A DNA stretch of 36,422 bases from Bacillota bacterium (GTDB lineage: Bacteria > Bacillota > Limnochordia > DTU080), in NCBI GenBank assembly GCA_012838035.1, contig DUQB01000014.1, positions 1 through 36,422 on the forward strand, written 5' to 3'. Each line of letters opens with the position of its first letter. The first letter of the stretch is position 1. A model generated the notes under the pieces. It saw only the letters and a program-made list of their open reading frames with translations, was not told the DNA's origin and searched no databases. Below, piece after piece: positions 23,900-32,741 of this stretch. Both the position numbers and the translations under genes were made by a program.

Positions 23900-26800
23900 C
23901 TATTCATCTCGCCACCCGACAAGCGTCAATTTGCCCAGCTGCAGTACTCGCTCCCCGACGGCAGGTAAAACAGTAATACGAAAGTAGGCGTCACTTGTGG
24001 ATTCCGGCACAGTTCCCTTTATGGTCGCCTTCAGCCACCCACTAGCTCCTTGCTCTGTCTGCACCTGGGAAAACGGCACTCTGCGCCAACCCCCTGCGTC
24101 ATCACTTACCTCTAACCTAATCAGATCCGTGACATCAGCAGTCGGCCCATAGAGTACCAGCTCATAGCTTTCCAACAAAGGCGCTTCCCAAATGAGAAAG
24201 CCCTCATCATTGCCGGTCGGCGTATAACGTGTATCGTCGTAGAAGAAATGAGTGGGCTGGTCCGTATCGTAGCGCCAATTGGTGGACTGAAGTATAGCAG
24301 TAGTCCCCCCTACTGAGCCGAACCATGCCGATTCTACTTTAGGAGCGAAGTCATCCGTCATGATCCAGTGGTTATTGAGTTGCAGCGTTACACCTGTTGA
24401 GGCCGAACGGCCGTCTGCCAAAGTCACATGTAATGTGACCAAATGCCTCCCATTGGCCAATGTGGAGGTATCAAGGGTCCAGGTGTCTGGTATCGTCGCC
24501 GCTTCGTAAACCGGAGCGCCATTCAGTCTGATAATCACCGACTGCACCGCGTCATCAGCTGTGAGTTGTTCAGAAATGGCGAATGGCAACTGTCTCACGC
24601 CAACAGTACTCTCACTCATAGGTGTGATCTTTAAGCCTGCAGCCAGGGTTGACACCGGAACAGAGTCAATGATGACCTCATCTAGTTGGTAGGAGTCGTT
24701 GGGACCTACCATTTGGGTGCCTTGATTAAAGCTCACCCCATAAGCCATCTTCAGCTCGGGCATGAGTGAACGTACGGTTCGCACATCGATACACAACTCA
24801 TGCCACTGGCCGTCATTGAATAGGAGTTGTCCGCCTACATTGGACAATCTAGTATCGGTATGGTCATAGGTTGCTGCCAGAATAAACGTGCGACCTACGA
24901 AGGTATCTAACTGTAAAGCCAGCGGTGTCCCCTGCATGATGCGGTAACGCACATATAGATAGGGATACTGGTCAATATCCCAGTTCGGCACCTGAATATC
25001 CGTATACAGTGTTGAGTCGGCAGCCGAGCCGTTCACGCGAATATAACCATCACCTGCTGCAGACGTTACCACCAATCTGTTATTCTTCGTATATCCGGGT
25101 TGGAAACGCCAACGCCACCACCAACTCGTATCGTTCCGATCAAAGCTGGAATGCAACAACGGGCCACCTTCTGCGGCTACCACCTCCACCACCTGGAGGC
25201 CGTAGTGGACTTCGCCATCGGCGTCCAGCACTTTAACGATGATCGGATACAACCCTGGATCGGTATAGACATGGGTTACTTCTCGCCCATAGACGGCAGG
25301 ACCACCATCACCTAAAGACCAATCGTACTGAATGATGTCGTCGATACCCTGCGTTAAGGCGGTTAAGCGCAACGGAGTACCGACCTGGAGCGTCGCTGCC
25401 GATAATTCGACTTTGACCGTAGCGGTCAGGTCATCATCCATCTCATATACCCCGATGTCCGGCGCCGACCCACTCCAAGGCAGTCCGACAGGCATACCGT
25501 CTTGCCATGTTACTTCCCGGTCCAGCGTCAGCAGCCTGTTTTCATAATCTATCGCTACGACCCGTGCCGTTTGCGATGCATCACCGACCTGAATCAGGTC
25601 ACCGACCTCCCCGACGATACCGAATCCATCGTAAAAGCCGTAAGCATCCTCAACCGGTAGTACCTTGCCGTTACCGTTACCGCGTGTTTTAGTAAGCGCC
25701 GCACCGCCGTCACGAAGCGCGCTGGCGTTATCCAGTGAAAAATCGTTACGCTCCGCTGCCAAGAAACCGAGCTCCGCGTTGGCTTGACTCCCCCAGATGT
25801 TGTCGTAATCCACCAGTCTAGGATCTAACTCCAGGATGCCGGAGAGCGCATTGTTTCGAAAGCGCACTTGCCCTGTATTCTGACCTCTCAAGGTAAGTTG
25901 CGTTCCGGTACCGAGTGCGTCATTATTGCCCATGACATTGTTCTGCACCACGATGTCGTTGATATACGGGCTGATGGAGATCTCCAGCCCCGTTTTGACG
26001 TTTTCATAGAACACATTGTTGTAAATGCGTACGTGCTCAATGATGTCCAAATCGCTGTCGGCATCGGTGAACAGGGCGAAAGGTGAGTCCCAGTTACGAA
26101 ACATCACGTTACGGCGAACGATGCCGTGGTCCACGCGCAGCTTCGAGCGCGCGCCGCCCATGGCCCCTTGGTAAGCTCCCGTGACGATATTGCCGTCTAA
26201 GAGCACATGCCGTGCTGTGAAAAATTCAAAAGCTCGACCCCAGGTGTTGATGAGAATGTTGTTGCGCATGACGATATACTCGTTTGATGCGCGCGGGTAG
26301 AACGAGATAGCGGTATGAAGACTGCCGCCGATGACATTTCCTGCAAAGAGGATGTGTCTGGAGGTATCGACGCGAATAATGTCCTCATTTGGTCGCAGCG
26401 TCAAGCTCGCTCCCTGCGGTGGTAGCCTGCGGATGATATTATCCGTGATTCCAACCTGCTCACTACCGACGACATAGAAGGGCAAGCGAGCGTTGGCGCC
26501 GTATTCCATGATGTTGTTCTCAATAGCAATGTGGCGCGCGTTCTCTACCCTTATCCAACCGGCCGTAGATGACTTAGGAGTGATGTGAAAATCGGCTATG
26601 CGGATATGTGCAACCTTAGCAAGCACCACCACCGCTTCGCTTCCGGATGTACCCAATAGTCGTACGCTATGAGGCGTTTCGGGCATAAAGGTGATTGGCG
26701 CATCGATCGTGCCACTGCGCACAGGGCGCAGAATTTCCTCATATTCGCCTGGCAAAAAGATGACCGTATCGCCAGGTTGTGCTTGCGATACCGCTTTGGC

Positions 26801-26965
26801 TATGGTAGCCCAGGGCTGACTGCGACTACCATCGCCGGCATTGTTACCTGCAGGTGAAACATAGTAGGTAGTACCCGCCGAAACGCTCGCAGCCGTTATC
26901 ATTACATATGCCGACACTACCAGCACCAAAATAAGAATCAGGCGGCATCTTCCCTTTCGGGCCAT
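23900..26965 (-). CDS. Large secreted beta-helix protein with PKD, jelly-roll, Ig-like and 'WFG' domains
   Basis: This is a ~1021-residue multi-domain protein: a signal peptide (~1-30), then the DUF1565/PL-like opening TTYYVSPAGNNAGDGSRSQP and a right-handed beta-helix to ~400 with repeated NNV/GNI turns. A PKD domain follows at ~525-610 (YDWSLGDGG, THVYTDPGLYPIIVKVLD). Next are a jelly-roll, CBM-like region rich in Trp/Tyr (~615-780), an Ig-like domain (~785-865) and the WFG domain (last 156 residues, 23903-24370). The helix has no recognised catalytic triad, so it is either an uncharacterised lyase/epimerase or a binding scaffold. ATG 26965 is chosen because AGAGGGG then has 9-nt spacing; the ATG at 26974 abuts it. 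It lies in the same direction as, and 292 bp before, the PL6 gene, and with the solute-binding and binding-module genes it forms one locus. Confidence 0.85.
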   Translation of the reverse strand: MARKGRCRLILILVLVVSAYVMITAASVSAGTTYYVSPAGNNAGDGSRSQPWATIAKAVSQAQPGDTVIFLPGEYEEILRPVRSGTIDAPITFMPETPHSVRLLGTSGSEAVVVLAKVAHIRIADFHITPKSSTAGWIRVENARHIAIENNIMEYGANARLPFYVVGSEQVGITDNIIRRLPPQGASLTLRPNEDIIRVDTSRHILFAGNVIGGSLHTAISFYPRASNEYIVMRNNILINTWGRAFEFFTARHVLLDGNIVTGAYQGAMGGARSKLRVDHGIVRRNVMFRNWDSPFALFTDADSDLDIIEHVRIYNNVFYENVKTGLEISISPYINDIVVQNNVMGNNDALGTGTQLTLRGQNTGQVRFRNNALSGILELDPRLVDYDNIWGSQANAELGFLAAERNDFSLDNASALRDGGAALTKTRGNGNGKVLPVEDAYGFYDGFGIVGEVGDLIQVGDASQTARVVAIDYENRLLTLDREVTWQDGMPVGLPWSGSAPDIGVYEMDDDLTATVKVELSAATLQVGTPLRLTALTQGIDDIIQYDWSLGDGGPAVYGREVTHVYTDPGLYPIIVKVLDADGEVHYGLQVVEVVAAEGGPLLHSSFDRNDTSWWWRWRFQPGYTKNNRLVVTSAAGDGYIRVNGSAADSTLYTDIQVPNWDIDQYPYLYVRYRIMQGTPLALQLDTFVGRTFILAATYDHTDTRLSNVGGQLLFNDGQWHELCIDVRTVRSLMPELKMAYGVSFNQGTQMVGPNDSYQLDEVIIDSVPVSTLAAGLKITPMSESTVGVRQLPFAISEQLTADDAVQSVIIRLNGAPVYEAATIPDTWTLDTSTLANGRHLVTLHVTLADGRSASTGVTLQLNNHWIMTDDFAPKVESAWFGSVGGTTAILQSTNWRYDTDQPTHFFYDDTRYTPTGNDEGFLIWEAPLLESYELVLYGPTADVTDLIRLEVSDDAGGWRRVPFSQVQTEQGASGWLKATIKGTVPESTSDAYFRITVLPAVGERVLQLGKLTLVGWRDE

Positions 26966-27086
26966 AGCCTCCATCCCCTCTCAGGCTTGTTGTCATCCGC
27001 ACGATTAGAGCAATATGGCTGGTTTTCCACGGGCTGAATCACCGGTTCGGCTATCGATCGATTGATTAGTTGCCGAACCTATGGTG

Positions 27087-27120
27087 AACGGGCGGGAAGC
27101 GAGTCAGCGAGCCGCCCGTT
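27087..27120. repeat. Inverted repeat between binding-module and beta-helix genes
   Basis: Perfect 9-bp arms AACGGGCGG / CCGCCCGTT lie 46 bp past the binding-module stop. No T-run follows on the minus strand, so it may be an mRNA-stabilising hairpin or a weak terminator that adjusts expression within the locus. Confidence 0.5.
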
Positions 27121-27166
27121 ACATCGGGTTTACCTCAGAATGTGACAACCATATTGCCGATAGGTG

Positions 27167-27745
27167 TTAATCGAGCTGCACTATACGTACGTCGTCCAGA
27201 TAGTACTCTGTCCGCTCGTTTTCCGTCAGCGGAGACTGGCTTAGACTTACCCGTATGGCTTCACATGTCTCCGGTAAGGTGAAGACAAATTCGAAGTACT
27301 GCCACTCACCGGGCATATAATCATCCGCAAAGTGTCGCATTTGAGTCTCTCGAATAAAAGCTCCGGCGGTGTTGTTCACAACAGCTATCGACGTGATGCC
27401 GTCTTTCATGTAAAGCCAGTAGCTGAACTTATAGGTCTTGCCGCCGTCAACCGCAATAGAGACGGAGTTCAAAAACTGAGCGTTACGCCGTGTGGTGGAA
27501 ACCATGCGTAAAGCCGACCGGCCATCCACCTTATCCGGAGCCGGACCGAGCTCATCATGGTGCAGTACGTTGGCGGTCCATCCCACCGTACGGAGTTTTT
27601 CAGGCGTATCCGCGCTGACTACAGTCCACTCTTCTTCAAAGCTGCCGTTAACGACCAGATTTGTCTCAGCAGCCACACCAACTACCTGTACCATACACAC
27701 CAGAAGAACCACTACCAACGCAAGCATGCTACCGTTATATTTCAC
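27167..27745 (-). CDS. Stand-alone secreted carbohydrate-binding-like module (CBM4/9-type fold)
   Basis: This 192-residue protein has a signal peptide (LALVVVLLVCMVQVVGVAA) followed by a single beta-sandwich. It starts with NLVVNGSFEE and ends with YYLDDVRIVQLD, the opening and closing strands typical of CBM4/9/22-like modules. Aromatic residues (YKFSYWLYM, EWQYFEFVF) could line a sugar-binding cleft. No catalytic domain is attached. Sequence similarity to the modules at 4009 and 32742 is limited to the framing motifs. The GTG start is supported by an ideal AAGGAGG 8 nt upstream. It is 84 bp downstream of the solute-binding protein and likely shares its transcript; it may hold polysaccharide near the cell for the two enzymes encoded next. 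Confidence 0.8.
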   Translation of the reverse strand: MKYNGSMLALVVVLLVCMVQVVGVAAETNLVVNGSFEEEWTVVSADTPEKLRTVGWTANVLHHDELGPAPDKVDGRSALRMVSTTRRNAQFLNSVSIAVDGGKTYKFSYWLYMKDGITSIAVVNNTAGAFIRETQMRHFADDYMPGEWQYFEFVFTLPETCEAIRVSLSQSPLTENERTEYYLDDVRIVQLD

Positions 27746-27829
27746 GCCATTTCCTCCTTATACCAGCTATGCGGAGCGTATTGCTCCTCTACGACCTCTC
27801 CGTACCCGTAACATCCGGCGCAACCCTGC

Positions 27830-29131
27830 TTACGGCTTCCTCGATAGGTAATCCGCTAGTGTTAAATTCATGATCCGCTCAGCTTCTTCAAGCGCTCCGC
27901 TGATGGCCATCTGGTCTTGAACGGCGCTGAGGATAATCGTACCCGTCGGCGTGCTGATTTCCGAGAGCAACGGGTGTTTGGGACCATAAGTAGTTATGGG
28001 AGGAGTGAACAGAGCGATTTGCTCTCTGGAATACAACCGAGACAGGATGTCACGGTTGGTGAATAACGAGGCCATAACGGGCTGATACGCCGGCATAATC
28101 ATCAGATAGTCTCGCATATTCACCGGATCAGCAAACGCGGCCATGACTTTCCAAGCCGCATCTTTATCTTTTGCCGAGTAGAGCATGTATAGCCCGCCGG
28201 CACAGTGTTCAATGATATCCGTGCCGCCTTCAGGGCCGACAAACCGGCGGAAGCTGATATCTAACCCGTAGTTCGGGATATCATATAATTGCCTAGTCAC
28301 ACCTTGGACGCTGGCCATGGCCACGCGATCGGCATACACTTCCGGCCAGCGTACGCCGAACCGTTTATCAGGCATGCCTGCATGATAAAGGTCGCGGATA
28401 AAGGTTAAGGCTTGGTTACCAGCTTGGTTGTTGAGTGTGCCTGTGCTGTCCCCAGGCTTGATGATGATGGAGTTGAGCTGCTCCATTGTCCGACCAAGAA
28501 TGTAAAACATGTAGAAAGCTGACCCTGCGCTCTGGTAGCCGTATGTTTTGACTGTACCGTCCGGATTGATCTGGGTGAGTTTACTGGCTGCGGCGACCTG
28601 TTCGCTCCAACTGGTAGGTAGGTCGATCCCTGACTGCTGGAACAAGGTGAGATTGTAGATATCGTTAATTGGCCACATCATGTATGGCAGCGCATACTTC
28701 TTACCTTCAATCTCCACGCCCTCAAGTAAGGCCGGCAGCAGTTCGGCAGTATGATCCCACTCCGCATAGTAGGAATCCAGCGGCACCGCCATTCCGCCGT
28801 ATACGCCGCTATGTGTGAACCGTCCGACCACATTGGTTGATAAGTAGGCGATGTCCGGGCCGGTTCCGGTCGCCACGCCGATGGCCACAGCCTCATTAAG
28901 GCCGGTGGTACCACCAGCCACAAAGCGCAACTCCAGGTCGATGTCCGGATTCTCTTCCTCGAAATTCTTTTCAAACTGAGCAAAGAATTGCTGCTCAGCG
29001 TCAGTTACATAAAAACTGGATGGGAACCACATGTTGATCGTCGTCTTCGCGGCAGCGACCCCGTTCACGCTCAACACTATGGACAAAACGATGACCATCA
29101 CTACCGGTTTACTTAGGTACCGTGTCGCCAA
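27830..29131 (-). CDS. Sugar ABC transporter solute-binding protein (family 1)
   Basis: This 433-residue family-1 extracellular solute-binding protein has a signal peptide (~1-28, VVMVIVLSIVLSVNGVAAA), then TINMWFPSSFY and FEKNFEEENPDIDLELRFV, the family's first lobe, and TGTGPDIAYLSTNVVGRF, where ligand-side residues normally lie. The C-terminal lobe includes AGGLYMLYSAKDKDAAWKVMAAF. It should capture oligosaccharides released by the neighbouring enzymes. There is no lipobox cysteine, so in a Gram-positive cell it would be released or held another way, which is unusual. No permease or ATPase gene lies in the window, so partner genes must be elsewhere. The TTG start has AAGGGGG 7 nt upstream. 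The ROK regulator gene is just upstream in the same direction. Confidence 0.92.
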   Translation of the reverse strand: MATRYLSKPVVMVIVLSIVLSVNGVAAAKTTINMWFPSSFYVTDAEQQFFAQFEKNFEEENPDIDLELRFVAGGTTGLNEAVAIGVATGTGPDIAYLSTNVVGRFTHSGVYGGMAVPLDSYYAEWDHTAELLPALLEGVEIEGKKYALPYMMWPINDIYNLTLFQQSGIDLPTSWSEQVAAASKLTQINPDGTVKTYGYQSAGSAFYMFYILGRTMEQLNSIIIKPGDSTGTLNNQAGNQALTFIRDLYHAGMPDKRFGVRWPEVYADRVAMASVQGVTRQLYDIPNYGLDISFRRFVGPEGGTDIIEHCAGGLYMLYSAKDKDAAWKVMAAFADPVNMRDYLMIMPAYQPVMASLFTNRDILSRLYSREQIALFTPPITTYGPKHPLLSEISTPTGTIILSAVQDQMAISGALEEAERIMNLTLADYLSRKP

Positions 29132-29379
29132 TGTACTGCCCCCTTAAGTGTTAGATTGGTTAAACACCTGAGTGTCCGATACAGTTACGCCAAGGGTATC
29201 ACCTCCCCAGGCTCCGACCGAATCTGTGAACTTGCGCTCCTGAGGTCATCTTATCCTGCCGGTATCGCTCGTTAATCCGTAAGTGGAAGCCGGCAGATTG
29301 CCCGTTCACCTAGCGGATGCCTACCGGCATGACCGCACACCTGGGACAGAACCGGCCGCCATTGCTCTTTAAGCGATCT

Positions 29380-30564
29380 TTAAGAATGTTGACTTAACCG
29401 GTCGATGACCTTACCGACAGCTACATCAACCGCTCCCAAGGCTACGCCGTAGGTACCCAGGGTAGTGGTTTGCACTAAGTTGCTGTGAAATACTCTAGGC
29501 ACGACATGTCTTTCAATGACTCTGCTTAAAGCCGCTATAAAGTCATCGCCTACATTACGCAATAAACCGCCTAAAACAACGACATCCGGATTGAACAGAT
29601 TGACTACGTAAGAGATCCCTAAGCCTAATTTCTCGGCCAATTTGGTTGTAACATCCACCGCTAGCTTATCCTTGTCGATTGAAGCTGCAATAATATCCTC
29701 AAAGGTAATGGATCTACCTTCAATGTTATTTAACACCGACTCAGCTTCAGGAGAGAGGTCGGCTAAGGTTTGCTCAACTACGACGGCAGGAGTAGCCATG
29801 GTTGCCAGACATCCCCGTCCGCCACAGAAACACCGCGGTCCATCAGGATCTAAACACAAATGGCCCAACTGCCCGGCTAAACCTCCTCCTCTCACCAGTC
29901 TGCCGTGATCTACGCAGGCCAAACCCAGCGCAGCCCCGTAGTCCGCGTTTACGTACGCAAACGACGACACCTGGTCTTTAATTCCATGATTAAGTTCGCC
30001 GAGCGCTGCGGCTTGTGTCCGTGCCTCAAGATAAACGGGCACACCGATCATTTGCGTCAATTGATCTGCGAGAGCGATATTCTGCAGCTTATATGGCGGG
30101 AGACTGAGTATCACGCCTGTATCGCGATTGACGAGCCCGTAGGAAGCAAGGCCGCATGCGAGTAGCCGACGCCCCTGATGCGCGATACGCAACCTGTTGA
30201 CCAGCATGCCTATGTGATGTTCGAGCGTTTCGAGGGTCAGTGCATCTACTAAAGACTGTTCCGCACACCCGATCACTTCTCCGGTAAAGTCGGTGACAAG
30301 AGCCCGAATATAGGCATTAGTCATCTCCATGCCGATGAGACAGCCAAAATCGGCATGCAAAGACAATGCTACGGGACAGCGGCCGCGCGGCGTACTGATT
30401 GTGCCTTTCTCAACGATAAGACCTTGGAGAATAAGGTCGGATACCAAATCGCTCGTCATGCTGGAGCCAAGGTTTAAGTAACGTCCGATATCCCTTCTGG
30501 AACTTATTCCCTTTTGATATAGATACTTCAGAATTCTCGCTTGAGTACGGTTTATTATTGCCAT
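29380..30564 (-). CDS. ROK-family (NagC/XylR-type) transcriptional regulator
   Basis: This 394-residue regulator has an N-terminal winged helix (residues ~5-65, NRTQARILKYLYQKG then SRRDIGRYLNLGSSMTSDLVSDL) and a ROK sugar-kinase-like domain with the zinc-binding segment CLDPDGPRCFCGGRGC. The kinase-type region around ~75-230 supplies a sugar pocket, including GQLGHLCL. Such proteins repress sugar-utilisation genes until the inducer sugar binds. Its place directly before the solute-binding protein and the lyase genes marks it as their likely regulator. The ATG start has GAGG 8 nt upstream, and a strong promoter with candidate operator repeats sits ~55 bp before it. A decayed fragment of a second ROK gene lies at 35640-35725. 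Confidence 0.93.
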   Translation of the reverse strand: MAIINRTQARILKYLYQKGISSRRDIGRYLNLGSSMTSDLVSDLILQGLIVEKGTISTPRGRCPVALSLHADFGCLIGMEMTNAYIRALVTDFTGEVIGCAEQSLVDALTLETLEHHIGMLVNRLRIAHQGRRLLACGLASYGLVNRDTGVILSLPPYKLQNIALADQLTQMIGVPVYLEARTQAAALGELNHGIKDQVSSFAYVNADYGAALGLACVDHGRLVRGGGLAGQLGHLCLDPDGPRCFCGGRGCLATMATPAVVVEQTLADLSPEAESVLNNIEGRSITFEDIIAASIDKDKLAVDVTTKLAEKLGLGISYVVNLFNPDVVVLGGLLRNVGDDFIAALSRVIERHVVPRVFHSNLVQTTTLGTYGVALGAVDVAVGKVIDRLSQHS

Positions 30565-30610
30565 ACACGCGGCCTCGTTTCAGGTATCCAATATCACTAG
30601 TAACAACTTA

Positions 30611-30646
30611 TTTACAATTATACATGGGCTAAATAGCGTTTACAAT
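30611..30646 (-). promoter_or_regulatory. Promoter of the ROK regulator with candidate operators
   Basis: On the minus strand TTGTAA (30640-30645) and a perfect TATAAT (30617-30622) are spaced by 17 bp. Two copies of ATTGTAAA, 28 bp apart (30639-30646 and 30611-30618), cover the -35 box and the start-site side of the -10 box. Between them TAAA-N5-TTTA forms a partial palindrome that also resembles a cre/LacI-type site. This arrangement fits autoregulation, but the operator role is inference. Confidence 0.65.
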
Positions 30647-30835
30647 GCATCAATATGTCCGATTATCGGAGGATTAGCTTGTTGTGGGCTAGACGTCATA
30701 CGCCATATAAACGGACGAAAAACCAGGCTATAAACATGATCACTATCTCATTTTTTTCGGTAAACAAAACTTAGCGCACTCCCTACACATAGCGGCCATG
30801 TGTAAACTCAGGCCGTCAAAGACGTCTACGCACAC

Positions 30836-30875
30836 TAAAAATGAACAGGCGCCTGTGTTCTTATCCAAGCGCCTG
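30836..30875 (-). terminator. Probable terminator of the signal-less beta-helix gene
   Basis: On the minus strand CAGGCGC / GCGCCTG with a 16-nt loop is followed by TTCATTTTTAG. The left arm is part of a perfect 12-bp palindrome, ACAGGCGCCTGT. It lies ~100 bp past the stop. Confidence 0.6.
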
Positions 30876-30975
30876 ATACTAGAAATATCGCAGATATTCG
30901 CGCCGGTACCATCCGCAAAAACGAAGTAGGACGTGCTTCACGCAGTACCGGCGCCATACTCAAGCCCAATTACCA

Positions 30976-32358
30976 TCAGCTCACCAGGTTACCATGCGCC
31001 GTACTTTCAGCCGACGCCAACATAAGAGCACCTTGTAAACCGCTGTTTAGGCGATTGGCGCTGAACAGATTGCGGCGACTGCAGCCTGTTTCAGCAATGG
31101 CGGCCAACATGCCGTCCACTCCTTCGCCAGGCGCCACTATGCAATTTGCCACGACCGAATCGGTGACATCTTCCAGCCAGATCCCCCGGTAATGCGGTCC
31201 GATAATGGTGCAACCGTTGATGTTTAAAAAGGCGCAATTACTTGCTTCTACGGCCCCGCCGCGCTCAAGAGAGCCACCTATGGCGCCTACCAATAGATTC
31301 CCTTGCAAGGAGCAGTACCGGGAATTTTGCATCACAATGCCGCCTACATTACTTACCTTCTTGTTTAGACGATAATCCGGGTTGTCGTCTAAAGTGTTTT
31401 GGCTGCAGACAATCGCCATGGAATCCTCGATGACGATGTTGCGTTCGGCTCCCTGCAAAGTGTTTCCCTCTATCACGATGCCCCTGCTGTTCTTTATCCA
31501 GATGTTGGTTTTGGACTGATTGGCAATGTGGTTCCCGGAAATGGAGAAGAAACCGATTTTGTTAGGCGATTTGGCAACATAACCTTCAAAGCGGATGTTG
31601 GCTTCTCCCTCTCCCGGTAAGGCCTGGATGGTATTGCCCACAATAGCGCCTTCCCGAATCGCATTTTCGCCGGCAATGAACCAAATGTCGCTGCCGCCTT
31701 CTTTGTGGTTGTACTCAATATCGTTACCACAAATTTGGATATTGCGGATGGCACCGCCCACCACCTTGATGCCGCCTGCATGATTGTGGCTGATGTGGCT
31801 GTCGCTGATATTTATTTGGTGAAAGTCGACATGGTCCAAATAAACCCCGATCCGGTTATTGTATATGTGACAGGTATCTATCAGTAGGTCGCGGTTGCGC
31901 TCTATCGCATGGATGCCGTAGCGACAGTTGCGAATGAACGTCTGATTTATTGTGGCTTTGAAAGTACCTTTGATGGTAATGCCGTCGGCTTCAGGATGTC
32001 GGCCTTGTATTTCTATACCCTGTACAATGGGGTTGATCTCCCGGGCATCGGTTTCGGCGGTTACCGTCAAGGGGTTGGAAGTGCCTTGATGGCACCCGCG
32101 CAATCGCAAAGCCGGGCCTGCTCCCGTCATGATAATAACCGCCCCGGCCCCATAAATGGCGGATTTACCCCCGGCTCCCAAGTCAACGTCCAGACTATGA
32201 CTGATCAGATAGCGTCCCGGAGGCAGAAAAATCGCATTGTCACCACCGCGCATTGCTTCTTGCAAGCACGCGGTATCATCCGTTACGCCGTCTCCTACGA
32301 CGCCGTACTTCTTCACGTTGATTGCAGTAAAGTCGGTGATTCTTCGCTCATGTGCCAC
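30976..32358 (-). CDS. Right-handed beta-helix protein (pectate-lyase-3 superfamily) without signal peptide
   Basis: This 460-residue protein opens with the pectate-lyase-3/GH28 N-cap (VKKYGVVGDGVTDDTACLQEA, then AIFLPPGRYLI) and continues as a regular helix with about a dozen coils marked by GNxI/NxI turns (CGNDIEYN, ISGNHIANQS, EGNTLQGA, SANRLNSG). There is no hydrophobic N-terminal segment, so it should be cytoplasmic, unlike the other beta-helix proteins here. Known uses of the fold are uronate lyase, epimerase or hydrolase, so it may finish imported oligomers; catalytic residues could not be assigned. The GTG start has only GGAG 9 nt upstream. It lies between the regulator locus and the GH16 locus and is transcribed alone. 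Confidence 0.8.
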   Translation of the reverse strand: MAHERRITDFTAINVKKYGVVGDGVTDDTACLQEAMRGGDNAIFLPPGRYLISHSLDVDLGAGGKSAIYGAGAVIIMTGAGPALRLRGCHQGTSNPLTVTAETDAREINPIVQGIEIQGRHPEADGITIKGTFKATINQTFIRNCRYGIHAIERNRDLLIDTCHIYNNRIGVYLDHVDFHQINISDSHISHNHAGGIKVVGGAIRNIQICGNDIEYNHKEGGSDIWFIAGENAIREGAIVGNTIQALPGEGEANIRFEGYVAKSPNKIGFFSISGNHIANQSKTNIWIKNSRGIVIEGNTLQGAERNIVIEDSMAIVCSQNTLDDNPDYRLNKKVSNVGGIVMQNSRYCSLQGNLLVGAIGGSLERGGAVEASNCAFLNINGCTIIGPHYRGIWLEDVTDSVVANCIVAPGEGVDGMLAAIAETGCSRRNLFSANRLNSGLQGALMLASAESTAHGNLVS

Positions 32359-32741
32359 CAGTGCTCACTCCATCCACTTGAGATTGAGTACTAAAAAGAA
32401 ATAGTTAATACGATAACGCATGACTGATCTGCCGCTGTGCCCTATTGCTCTCGGCGGCGAATCGATCCGCTTTCATCCGCGCCAAGATCCGTCGGCTCAA
32501 GTCTATGGCCACAGACCTAAGACCTGTACTTCCAGCAATATCCGTCGGATCCTGTCTCTGCGCTGTCTATATTTATAGGGTGACACATTAGAATTCGAAC
32601 GTTCTATCCGGCCGTTCCATGTGTTGCAACACCAATCGGAGCTGATGATGCCGTTAAAATGACGGTCATCACGAAGGATCCCGCAGTACAAAGGTGAATC
32701 TATATTTAAGCAGGTACAAAATGCATTAGGAGGTAGGTTAC
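32359..32741. other. Divergent intergenic region with an inverted repeat
   Basis: It separates the minus-strand beta-helix gene from the plus-strand binding-module gene and should hold both promoters. An inverted repeat, TGATGCCGT-N7-ACGGTCATCA (32646-32671; one unpaired base), lies ~70 bp before the module gene and may be an operator. No clear -35/-10 pair was found. The 82-codon minus-strand ORF here is not convincing. Confidence 0.4.

Larger units (their letters stand above)
30565..30975. other. AT-rich intergenic region between the ROK gene and the beta-helix gene
   Basis: No ORF here looks real. The right part carries the terminator of the beta-helix gene and a second long inverted repeat, GCGCCGGTAC...GTACCGGCGC (30900-30909/30945-30954), with a 35-nt loop. 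The left part carries the ROK promoter. The middle (30660-30830) is AT-rich with a TTTTTTT run, and I see nothing further. Confidence 0.5.

Noticed and set aside
30900-30954. Long inverted repeat as an RNA gene or transposon end
   Set aside because: The 10-bp arms with a 35-nt loop are isolated, with no repeat partner elsewhere in the window and no structured RNA signature.
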